Below, piece after piece: positions 11,463 to 17,562 of a stretch of DNA of 17,562 nucleotides. The stretch comes from DASZYF01 sp035545535 (lineage in GTDB: Bacteria > Actinomycetota > Actinomycetes > Mycobacteriales > CAJCIY01), in assembly GCA_035545535.1 (NCBI GenBank), contig DASZYF010000033.1, positions 1 through 17,562 on the forward strand, in the 5' to 3' direction. The position numbers and the translations under genes are program-made. The notes under the pieces were generated by a model. The model searched no databases. It was given only the letters and a program-made list of their open reading frames with translations, and had not been told where the DNA came from. Every line of letters begins with the position of its first letter. Position 1 is the stretch's first letter.

Positions 11463-12727
11463 CAGGCCGCCTCGTCCGTGGCGCGACCGGAGGTCGTGCG
11501 CTCCATCAGGGCGGCGAACTGCGCGAACAGCGCTTCGCTGTCGTGCGGTCCCGCGGCGGCCTCGGGGTGGTACTGGACGCTGAAGGCCGGCACCTCGAGG
11601 CAGCGCAGACCCTCGACCACCTGGTCGTTGAGACCGATGTGGCTGACCTCGGCGCGGCCGAACGCCGTGTCGAACGAGCCCTCGAGCGGTGCCTGCACGG
11701 CGAAGCCGTGGTTGTGCGCGGTCACCTGCACGCGACCGGTGGCGCGGTCGAGCACCGGCTGGTTGATGCCGCGGTGGCCGTAGACGAGCTTCGTCGTGCC
11801 GAGCCCGAGCGCATGGCCGAGGATCTGGTTGCCCATGCAGATGCCGAACATCGGCGTGCCCGACGCGAGCACGCCGCGCAGCGTCTCGTGCGCGTACGTC
11901 GTCGCCGCCGGGTCGCCGGGCCCGTTGGAGACGAACACGCCGTCGGGTTCGAGCGCGAGGATCTCGGCCGCCGTGGTGCGCGCGGGCACGACGTGGGTCT
12001 CGACGCCCTGCCGGGCGAGGTACCAGGGGGTGCGGGCCTTGATCCCGAGGTCGAGCGCGACCACCCGGAACCGGCGGGTCCCCTCCGCGGCCACCACGTA
12101 GGCCTCGGACGTGCTGACGGCGCTGGCGAGCTCGGCACCGTCCATCGGCGGGCTGGCGAGCACGCGGGCGAGGAGCGCGTCGGCGTCACCGTCGACGGAG
12201 GACACGGCGCAGCGCATCGCGCCGCGCTCACGCAGGTGGCGGGTGAGCGCCCGGGTGTCGATGCCGCTGATGCCGACGATCCCCTGGGCGGCGAGCTCTT
12301 CCTCGAGGGAGCGGCGGGAGCGCCACGACGAGGCGACCCGGCTGGGGTCGCGCACGACGTAGCCCGCGACCCAGATGCGACCCGACTCGGAGTCCTCGTC
12401 GTTGACGCCCGTGTTGCCGATGTGGGGCGCGGTCTGGGTGACGACCTGGCCGTGGTAGCTCGGGTCGGTGAGGGTCTCCTGGTAGCCGGTCATGCCGGTG
12501 GCGAACACGGCCTCGCCGAACGTCTCGCCGACGGCGCCGTAGGCGTCGCCCCGGAACGTGCGGCCGTCCTCGAGCACCAGCACGGCGGGCGGGGCGGCGC
12601 GGCCCACGAGCGAGGCCGCCCCCACCGGCGCCGGGGCCGTGGGCTCGCCCAGGGACGGTTCGAGCGGGGTGGCGGTGTCGCTCACGGGTGCGAGGTCGGA
12701 CAGGGGTGCGGTGAGCGGGTCGGTCAC
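11462..12727 (-). CDS. carA: Carbamoyl-phosphate synthase small (glutaminase) subunit
   Basis: CarA hydrolyses glutamine and channels ammonia to CarB. The 421-residue protein has the CarA-specific N-terminal domain (from AVLVLEDGRTFRGDAYGA, with GMTGYQETLTDPSY at 78-91 and GISGIDTRALTRHLR) and a class I amidotransferase domain: SNGPGDP (267-273), FGICMGNQ with nucleophile Cys297, GHRGINQPV and YHPE with His387 and Glu389. The first roughly 45 residues are a Pro/Ala/Thr-rich extension without similarity to the core; a downstream GTG (codons 35 or 41) is a possible alternative start. GTG at 12725-12727 is kept because it overlaps the pyrC stop as GTGA. Confidence 0.97.
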
Positions 12728-14049
12728 GCGGACGCTCCCACGGTGGCTCCGGCCGGTGCTCCGCCGCGGGCGGTCAGCCGCCCGCGCAGCCAGGTCGCGA
12801 CGACGCGACCGGTGAGGGTGAGGCCCGCGTAGGGCGTGTTGTGCGAGCGGCTGTGCAGAGCGGCGGCCTCCACGGTCCAGGTGAGGTCGGGGTCGATGAG
12901 GCAGAGGTTGGCGGGTTCGCCGGCCGCGATCGGCCGGCCGTGCTCGCGGAGCCGGCCGAGGCGGGCGGGCGCGAGCGACATGCGGTCGGCGAGCTCAGAC
13001 CAGCTGAGCCGGTCGCCCACCGCGTGGCGCACGACGGCGAGCGCGGTCTCGAGGCCGACCATCCCGGGCAGCGCCGCCGCCCACTCGGTCTCCTTGTCCT
13101 CGATGGTGTGCGGCGCGTGGTCCGTGGCGACGCAGTCGATCGTCCCGTCGACGAGCGCGTCGCGCAGCGCGTCGACGTCGGCCTGGGTGCGCAGCGGCGG
13201 GTTGACCTTGAACACCGGGTCGTAGCCGCAGCAGGACTCGTCGGTGAGCAGCAGGTGGTGCGGCGTGACCTCCGCGCTCACCTGCACGCCGCGCTCCTTC
13301 GCGCGGCGCACGATCTCGACGCTGCCGGCCGTGGAGAGGTGGCAGACGTGGAGCCGCGAGCCGACGTGCTCGGCGAGCAGCACGTCCCGCGCGATGATCG
13401 ACTCCTCCGCGACCGCGGGCCAGCCCGCGAGCCCGAGCCGGGCTGAGACCTCGCCCTCGTGCATCTGCGCGCCGTCGGTGAGCCGCGGCTCCTGGGCGTG
13501 CTGGGCCACGAGGCCGTCGAACGCCTTCACGTACTCGAGCGCGCGCCGCATCAGGACGGCGTCGGACACGCACTTGCCGTCATCGCTGAACACGCGCACC
13601 GCGGCCGCGCTCTCGGCCATGGCGCCGAGCTCGGCGAGCCGCTCGCCCTGCAGCCCCACCGTCACGGCGCCCACCGGGCGCACATCGCACCAGCCGGCCG
13701 CCTGACCGAGGCGCCACACCTGCTCGACGACGCCCGCGGTGTCAGCGACGGGGTCGGTGTTGGCCATCGCGTGCACGGCGGTGTAGCCGCCGACCGCGGC
13801 CGCACGCGTGCCGGTCTCCACCGTCTCGGCGTCCTCACGGCCGGGCTCGCGCAGGTGCGTGTGGAGATCGACGAACCCAGGCATGAGCACGAGGCGTCCG
13901 CCGCCGTCGATCACGGTGCCGTCGACCACGTCGACGCCGGCCGGAGCGTCGAGGCCGGGGCCGATCGCGTCGACGATGCCGTCGCGCAGCACGACGTCGA
14001 CCGGGTCGCCGCCGAGCGGGCGAACCGACCGCAGGAACGTCTGTGTCAC
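12724..14049 (-). CDS. pyrC: Dihydroorotase, class I
   Basis: PyrC cyclises carbamoyl-aspartate to dihydroorotate. The 441-residue amidohydrolase shows the zinc-binding DLHTHLREPG (His63, His65), NTDPVADT (97-104), FSDDGK (154-159), metal-ligand histidines in AQHAQE (His184) and VCHLST (His237), and TDHAPH (309-314) with catalytic Asp310. These motifs and the length place it in class I, the Bacillus/actinobacterial form. GTG at 14047-14049 overlaps the pyrB stop as GTGA; the open frame upstream is opposite pyrB and rejected. Unlike M. tuberculosis and Streptomyces as I recall them, no small membrane-protein gene separates pyrC from carA. Confidence 0.97.
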   Translation of the reverse strand: MTQTFLRSVRPLGGDPVDVVLRDGIVDAIGPGLDAPAGVDVVDGTVIDGGGRLVLMPGFVDLHTHLREPGREDAETVETGTRAAAVGGYTAVHAMANTDPVADTAGVVEQVWRLGQAAGWCDVRPVGAVTVGLQGERLAELGAMAESAAAVRVFSDDGKCVSDAVLMRRALEYVKAFDGLVAQHAQEPRLTDGAQMHEGEVSARLGLAGWPAVAEESIIARDVLLAEHVGSRLHVCHLSTAGSVEIVRRAKERGVQVSAEVTPHHLLLTDESCCGYDPVFKVNPPLRTQADVDALRDALVDGTIDCVATDHAPHTIEDKETEWAAALPGMVGLETALAVVRHAVGDRLSWSELADRMSLAPARLGRLREHGRPIAAGEPANLCLIDPDLTWTVEAAALHSRSHNTPYAGLTLTGRVVATWLRGRLTARGGAPAGATVGASA

Positions 14050-15005
14050 AGCGCTTCTCCCTCGTCCGCCCCGATCGCGCCGCCGAGGAGCAGGTACAGG
14101 ACGGCCATGCGCACGCTCACCCCGTTCGCGACCTGCTCGGTGATCGTCGAGCGCATGCCGTCGGCGACGTCGCTCGCGATCTCCATCCCGCGGACCATCG
14201 GACCGGGGTGCATCACGATCGCATCTTCGGGCAGCAGGGCGACGCGCTGCGCGTCGAGGCCGTAGCGGCGGCTGTACTCGCGCACCGTCGGGAAGAACGC
14301 CGCGTTCATGCGCTCGCGCTGCACGCGCAGCATCATCACGACGTCGCACTTCGGCAGCACGGCGTCGAGGTCGTAGGACACCTCGGCCGGCCAGGCGCCG
14401 ATGCCCACGGGCAGCAGCGTCGGCGGGGCGACGACCGTGACCTGCGCGCCGAGGGTGTGCAGCAGCGCGACGTTGGATCGCGCGACCCGCGAGTGCAGGA
14501 CGTCGCCGACGATGGCGACCCGGAGGTCCTCGAGCCGTCCGTGCCGGCGGCGCATCGTGAATGCGTCCAGCAGCGCCTGCGTGGGGTGCTCGTGCGTGCC
14601 GTCGCCGGCGTTGATGACCGAGCCGCGGATCCAGTTGGCGAGGCGGTGCGGCGCGCCGCTGGCGGAGTGGCGGCAGACGACCGCGTCGGCGCCCATCGCC
14701 TCGAGGGTGAGCGCCGTGTCCTTGAGCGACTCGCCCTTGCTGACGCTCGAGCCTTTGGCGGAGAAGGTGATCACGTCCGCCGAGAGGCGCTTGGCGGCCA
14801 CCTCGAACGAGGTGCGGGTGCGCGTCGAGTCCTCGAAGAAGAGGTTGACGACCGTGCGGCCGCGGAGCGTCGGCAGCTTCTTGATCGCCCGATCCCCGAC
14901 CCGCGACATCTCCTCCGCGGTGTCGAGCACGAGCAGAGCCTCGTCGCGGGAGAGGTCACCGGCGTCGAGCAGGTGACGTGAGGAGAGACCCATCGATCCG
15001 GTCAT
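14046..15005 (-). CDS. pyrB: Aspartate carbamoyltransferase catalytic subunit
   Basis: PyrB joins carbamoyl phosphate and aspartate to give carbamoyl-aspartate. The 319-residue protein has the carbamoyl-phosphate loop FFEDSTRTRTSFE (STRTR at 60-64), SSVSKGES (86-93), DGTHEHPTQALLD with HPTQ at 140-143, VGDVLHSRVARSN (166-178) and MHPGPMVRG (265-273). No regulatory pyrI is present, as usual outside enterobacteria. ATG at 15003-15005 overlaps the pyrR stop as ATGA; a second in-frame ATG four codons later (MGLSSRHLL) is also plausible and closer to the family N-terminus. Confidence 0.97.
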   Translation of the reverse strand: MTGSMGLSSRHLLDAGDLSRDEALLVLDTAEEMSRVGDRAIKKLPTLRGRTVVNLFFEDSTRTRTSFEVAAKRLSADVITFSAKGSSVSKGESLKDTALTLEAMGADAVVCRHSASGAPHRLANWIRGSVINAGDGTHEHPTQALLDAFTMRRRHGRLEDLRVAIVGDVLHSRVARSNVALLHTLGAQVTVVAPPTLLPVGIGAWPAEVSYDLDAVLPKCDVVMMLRVQRERMNAAFFPTVREYSRRYGLDAQRVALLPEDAIVMHPGPMVRGMEIASDVADGMRSTITEQVANGVSVRMAVLYLLLGGAIGADEGEAL

Positions 15006-15640
15006 GACGGCACCACCTCGTCGCGCGGGGCTGTTCCATCGGGGCGGGACGCCGGCCCCAGGAGCACGGCGTCCTCGCCGTCGTCCTCGGTCAGGCGGAC
15101 GTGGACGGTCTCCCGCAGCGAGGTCGGGAGGTTCTTGCCGACGTAGTCGGCGCGGATGGGCAGCTCGCGGTGGCCGCGGTCGACGAGGACGGCGAGCTGG
15201 ACCGCGCGGGGCCGGCCGAAGTCGGAGAGCGCGTCGAGGGCGGCCCGCACGGTGCGGCCGCTGAAGAGCACGTCGTCGACGAGCACGACGACCCGCCCGT
15301 CGATCCCTTCGGGCGGGATCTCGGTGGACGCCAGGGGGCGGACGCCTCGCAGCCGGAGGTCGTCCCGGTGCAGGGTCGGGTCGATCTGGCCCTGGGCGAT
15401 GTGGATGCCTTCGATGTCCTGGACCCGGGCGGCGAGGCGCCGGGCGAGGGTGGTGCCCCGCGTGGGGATGCCGAGCAGCACCAGGTCGTCGGGCCCGTGG
15501 GAGCGCTCGAGCAGCTCGTGCGCCATCCGGGACAGCGCCCGGCCCAGGTCGGCAGCGTCGAGCACGACGCGGGCGAGGCGGGGATCGCCGGTGACGGGAC
15601 GGTCGGATCCGGCGTTCGCTTCAGGGCGGGCAGCAGCCAC
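15002..15640 (-). CDS. pyrR: PyrR, UMP-sensing RNA-binding regulator / uracil phosphoribosyltransferase-like protein
   Basis: PyrR binds pyr mRNA leaders when UMP is high and also has weak uracil phosphoribosyltransferase activity. The 212-residue protein has the PRPP-binding VVVLVDDVLFSGRTVRAA, and the PyrR-specific GIPTRGTTLARRLA and VDRGHRELPIRADYVGKNLPTS. About 20 extra N-terminal residues and a short acidic tail flank the core. GTG at 15638-15640 is preceded by AAGGAGGAGG within 1-4 nt, and that Shine-Dalgarno is part of a PyrR-binding hairpin. It is first in the operon and overlaps pyrB by 4 nt, so its own translation can set that of the genes below. Confidence 0.96.
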   Translation of the reverse strand: MAAARPEANAGSDRPVTGDPRLARVVLDAADLGRALSRMAHELLERSHGPDDLVLLGIPTRGTTLARRLAARVQDIEGIHIAQGQIDPTLHRDDLRLRGVRPLASTEIPPEGIDGRVVVLVDDVLFSGRTVRAALDALSDFGRPRAVQLAVLVDRGHRELPIRADYVGKNLPTSLRETVHVRLTEDDGEDAVLLGPASRPDGTAPRDEVVPS

Positions 15641-15641
15641 G

Positions 15642-15681
15642 CCTCCTCCTTCCCCGCCTCACAGGACGGAGTTAAAGGTGG
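15642..15681 (-). promoter_or_regulatory. PyrR-binding RNA hairpin that sequesters the pyrR Shine-Dalgarno
   Basis: Read on the minus strand, 15671-15665 (CUCCGUC) pairs over 7 bp with 15658-15652 (GGCGGGG), closing a hexaloop CUGUGA at 15664-15659. An A-rich internal loop (AA opposite AA) follows. A lower stem then pairs 15681-15674 with 15649-15642, broken by one A-A mismatch. The run UCCUGUGAGGC matches the PyrR-binding consensus UCCNGNGAGGY established for Bacillus leaders, and the AAGG on the 3' side also fits. The 3' arm of the lower stem is the GGAGGAGG Shine-Dalgarno of pyrR. This fits PyrR-dependent translational repression described in Mycobacterium smegmatis. The folding was done by hand. 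Confidence 0.8.
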
Positions 15682-15868
15682 AGTCGGTCAGGTCGGTGCA
15701 GGTGCGTGCGGTTGCGGTTCGTGCGGCTCCGACGCTACCAGCGCGCCCTGCGCCCGCCCCGCGACGGTGCCCCGTCCCGGCGCGTGGCGCCCCCTGTGCC
15801 ACAACGGCATCAGACGCACCGGCGATCGGGATGCCGTCCGGCTCTCAAGTACCGGCGATGCCTGGTCG

Positions 15869-15900
15869 TTACCATCAGTGAGCAGTCACTCTGCGTCACC
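15869..15900 (+). promoter_or_regulatory. BldD-type operator over the probable bldD promoter
   Basis: TTAC-CATCA-GTGA (15869-15881) fits the BldD signature TNAC(N)5GTNA. AGTGA (15877-15881) and TCACT (15886-15890) form a perfect 5-bp inverted repeat with a 4-nt spacer, matching the older consensus AGTGA(n)TCACC, and a third half-site TCACC lies at 15896-15900. A plausible -10 hexamer TACCAT at 15870-15875 is covered by the operator, implying autorepression as known for Streptomyces bldD. No clear -35 is seen. The consensus forms are quoted from memory. Confidence 0.65.
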
Positions 15901-15924
15901 ATCGAACGGGGGGAGGTACGCCAC

Positions 15925-16458
15925 GTGAGCGAGTCAGTCACCGCCACGTCCACGCGCTCCTCCGACGAGGGCGAGCGCGGGGCCTTCGCCCTGGCCCTGG
16001 GCGGCCGGCTGCGCGCCGTGCGCCAGCGGGCCCGGCTCTCCCTCCAGGCGGTCGAGCAGGCCTCGGGCGGCCGGTGGAAGGCGGTGGTCATCGGCTCCTA
16101 CGAGCGTGGCGACCGCGCGGTGACGGTGCAGCGGCTCGTCGAGCTGGCCGAGTTCTACGGCGTCCCCGTCGCGGACCTGATCCCCGACCCGCACGCCCCG
16201 CAGGGCTCTCCGCGGATCATCCTCAACCTCGACCGGCTCTCCGGGGTCCCCCGCGAGCAGGCGATGCCGCTCACCCGGTACGCCGCGACCATCCAGGCCC
16301 AGCGCGGCGGCTCCGGCGGACCGACGCTGCCGATCCGGGTCGAGGACCTCCGGGCCCTCGCCGTCATCTACGACGCCTCGCCGAAGGCCCTCACCGAGCA
16401 GCTCATCAGCTGGGGCGTCGTCGGCGACGACGCCCGCCAGGCGATCGAGACCGCCTGA
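15925..16458 (+). CDS. bldD: BldD-like developmental transcription regulator
   Basis: A 177-residue regulator of the BldD family; in Streptomyces it represses sporulation genes when bound to c-di-GMP. The N-terminal XRE-type helix-turn-helix covers about residues 25-85, with the conserved core GRWKAVVIGSYERGDRAVTV. The C-terminal domain ends in LTEQLISWGVVGDDARQAI. The known c-di-GMP signature is RXD-x8-RXXD; here it reads Arg127-Gly-Gly, eight residues, then Arg138-Val-Glu-Asp141, so the first Asp is Gly while the spacing is kept. The N-terminus is some 18 residues longer than in S. coelicolor. GTG at 15925-15927 has GGGAGG at 15911-15916. Adjacency to pyrR is conserved in Streptomyces. Confidence 0.92.
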   Translation: MSESVTATSTRSSDEGERGAFALALGGRLRAVRQRARLSLQAVEQASGGRWKAVVIGSYERGDRAVTVQRLVELAEFYGVPVADLIPDPHAPQGSPRIILNLDRLSGVPREQAMPLTRYAATIQAQRGGSGGPTLPIRVEDLRALAVIYDASPKALTEQLISWGVVGDDARQAIETA

Positions 16459-16490
16459 CCCTCCCCGGGCGGGCTCTCGCGCGTCAGGCG
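16452..16490. terminator. Palindrome spanning both convergent stop codons, possible bidirectional terminator
   Basis: CGCCTGAC (16452-16459) and GTCAGGCG (16483-16490) are perfect 8-bp inverted repeats with a 23-nt GC-rich loop containing CCCCGGGCGGG. Each arm holds the stop codon of one of the two convergent genes. There is no T-tract, so any termination would be of the T-less type common in actinobacteria. Part of the symmetry arises because both proteins end in Ala encoded by GCC followed by TGA. Confidence 0.45.
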
Positions 16491-17562
16491 TTGATGCCCG
16501 ACGGCGAGCTGGTCGAGTCGCCGCCGCTGTGGTGGCCGGTGTCGACGGTGAAGTAGGCGGAGCACAGCGTGGCGCCGTAGGAGCGGAAGGCCCGCTCGAG
16601 GGGCTTGGTCAGCGCGATGTCGGCGTCGATCTTGTCGAAGTCGGCGTCGAGGGCGCTGAGGCTCTCGGAGCGCATGTCCTTCGCCGACGTGGCGACGTCG
16701 TGGCCGAACGCCTCCACGGCGCCGAGGTGATCGATGATGGTGGTCTGCAGGTGCGCCGCGTCGGCCTGCGGCAGCGGGATCGCCTTCAGCTGGTGGGCGG
16801 CGTCGAGCACGATGTGGGAGAGCTTCTCCTGCGCGTCGCCGAAGGCCTGGGGTGTCTTGGGGTCCTCCGGCAGCCGGCTCGTGCGGTACTGCGCATTGCC
16901 GCAGGCCTCGTCGGCGCGCGCGATCCAGGTCGCCTTGGTGGCCGTGGGGACGTCGCCGGGGCCGCTCCACCCGCCGCTGGCGCTCGGCGAGCCGGGCGTG
17001 GTGGCGTGCAGGTGCCCGTACAGCGTCACGAGCGAGGAGTGCCACTCCTGCTCGGCCTCGCGCAGCGCGTCGACCTTGTCGCCCGTGAGCACGTCGAAGA
17101 GCGCCTGGTCACGGGTGCGCCCGACCGCGCCGGCGAGCGAGACGAAGCTCGCGTGCAGGTCGCCGGCCCGACGGACGAGGTCGGCCGCGTCCGCCGTCAC
17201 GCCGGCGGGCGCGTGGAGCGCCTGGAGGCGGTCGACGTCGGCCTGCAGCTGCGGACCCACGCCCGCTCGCGTGAGCGCGTCCTGGATCGCGAACACCGCG
17301 CCCGGCTTGTAGTCGTCCATGGCGTGCAGGACCTGCTCCATCGGCTGGACGTTGGCCAGCACGTCACCGGCCACGCCCTGCACCGCCGAGGCGTATCCCG
17401 CCCTCGCCCGAAGGTTCGCCGCGACGGTGTTCGCCGCCGCGACAGCGGCGCGGTGGCGCGCCTTCGACGTGCGGATGCTGCCGGCGCCGGCGAAGCCGCC
17501 GACCGCCGTCCCGGCGATGGAGAGGCCGAGCAGAGCCGTGCCCATCGTGCGGCCGGCCTTGG
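16484..17562 (-). CDS. Unrecognised membrane-anchored protein with an extracytoplasmic helical region (start probably beyond the window edge)
   Basis: I do not recognise a named family. The frame is open to the right edge; an internal ATG at 17543-17545 gives 353 residues, but the codons before it (K-A-G-R-T) supply a basic flank to the hydrophobic segment ALLGLSIAGTAVGGFAGAG, so the true start may lie outside. The rest is mostly Ala-rich helices, with a Gly/Ser/Pro linker at about 184-199. The second half, residues 207-332, contains ARADEACGNAQYR and YGATLCSAYF; its two cysteines (215 and 328, counted from that ATG) could form a disulfide outside the membrane. This layout resembles actinobacterial secreted or lipoprotein-like helical proteins of unknown function. 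The C-terminus is His/Gly/Ser-rich. It converges on bldD with a 25-nt gap. Confidence 0.7.
   Translation of the reverse strand, partial: KAGRTMGTALLGLSIAGTAVGGFAGAGSIRTSKARHRAAVAAANTVAANLRARAGYASAVQGVAGDVLANVQPMEQVLHAMDDYKPGAVFAIQDALTRAGVGPQLQADVDRLQALHAPAGVTADAADLVRRAGDLHASFVSLAGAVGRTRDQALFDVLTGDKVDALREAEQEWHSSLVTLYGHLHATTPGSPSASGGWSGPGDVPTATKATWIARADEACGNAQYRTSRLPEDPKTPQAFGDAQEKLSHIVLDAAHQLKAIPLPQADAAHLQTTIIDHLGAVEAFGHDVATSAKDMRSESLSALDADFDKIDADIALTKPLERAFRSYGATLCSAYFTVDTGHHSGGDSTSSPSGINA

Larger units (their letters stand above)
15641..15924. promoter_or_regulatory. Divergent pyrR-bldD intergenic region, including a C-rich pyrR leader
   Basis: This 284-bp region, the largest gap in the window, carries control signals for both divergent genes. 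Towards pyrR, a possible -10 hexamer TAGCGT (minus strand, 15737-15732) would start transcription near 15725, giving a leader of about 85 nt; no -35 match is visible, so the promoter call is weak. The leader segment 15661-15720 has 27 C and only 10 G on the minus strand, is poorly structured upstream of the PyrR hairpin, and would suit a Rho entry site or simply an open spacer. The part from 15740 to 15845 shows nothing I can name. Confidence 0.4.

Noticed and set aside
15732..15760. A full sigma-70-type pyrR promoter
   Set aside because: TAGCGT is a fair -10, but the region 17-18 nt upstream is plain GC-rich sequence without a TTGAC-like -35. It is kept only as a weak note in the intergenic entry.

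Overview
The window reads as chromosomal housekeeping DNA from a high-GC actinobacterium. The evidence is strong G+C bias, GTG as the start codon of most genes, an actinobacterial-type integration host factor (mIHF), a BldD-like regulator divergent from pyrR, and the actinobacterial order pyr genes - mihF - gmk - rpoZ - coaBC - metK - priA. The genus cannot be fixed from the sequence alone. The pyrK/pyrD class 1B pair and the class I PyrF separate it from Mycobacterium as I remember those genomes.

Layout, right to left along the minus strand. pyrR (15640-15002), pyrB, pyrC, carA, carB, pyrK, pyrD and pyrF (ending 5460) form a complete de novo UMP operon. Every junction in it is a 1-nt (TGATG) or 4-nt (ATGA/GTGA) overlap. 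A membrane acyltransferase-3 gene follows 10 nt after pyrF, and mihF follows 10 nt after that. mihF overlaps gmk by 4 nt. Then come rpoZ, coaBC, metK and the 5' part of priA, which runs off the left edge, separated by short gaps of 18-66 nt. I see no convincing terminator anywhere in this 15.6-kb run. To the right, bldD lies on the plus strand (15925-16458). A convergent, unrecognised membrane-anchored protein gene (16484 to the right edge) closes the window.

Function. CarAB makes carbamoyl phosphate. PyrB, PyrC, PyrDK and PyrF convert it to UMP. Gmk, RpoZ, CoaBC, MetK and PriA serve nucleotide supply, transcription, CoA and SAM synthesis and replication restart. Two regulatory elements stand out in the 284-bp pyrR-bldD intergenic region. 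One is a PyrR-binding RNA hairpin (15642-15681) with the consensus CNGNGA loop; its lower stem buries the pyrR Shine-Dalgarno, as expected for PyrR translational repression in actinobacteria. The other is a palindromic BldD-type operator (15869-15900) over the likely bldD promoter.

Nothing here looks like a new multi-gene system. The observations most worth following are the altered c-di-GMP signature in BldD (RXD reads R-G-G), the PyrR hairpin, and the acyltransferase embedded between pyrF and mihF.
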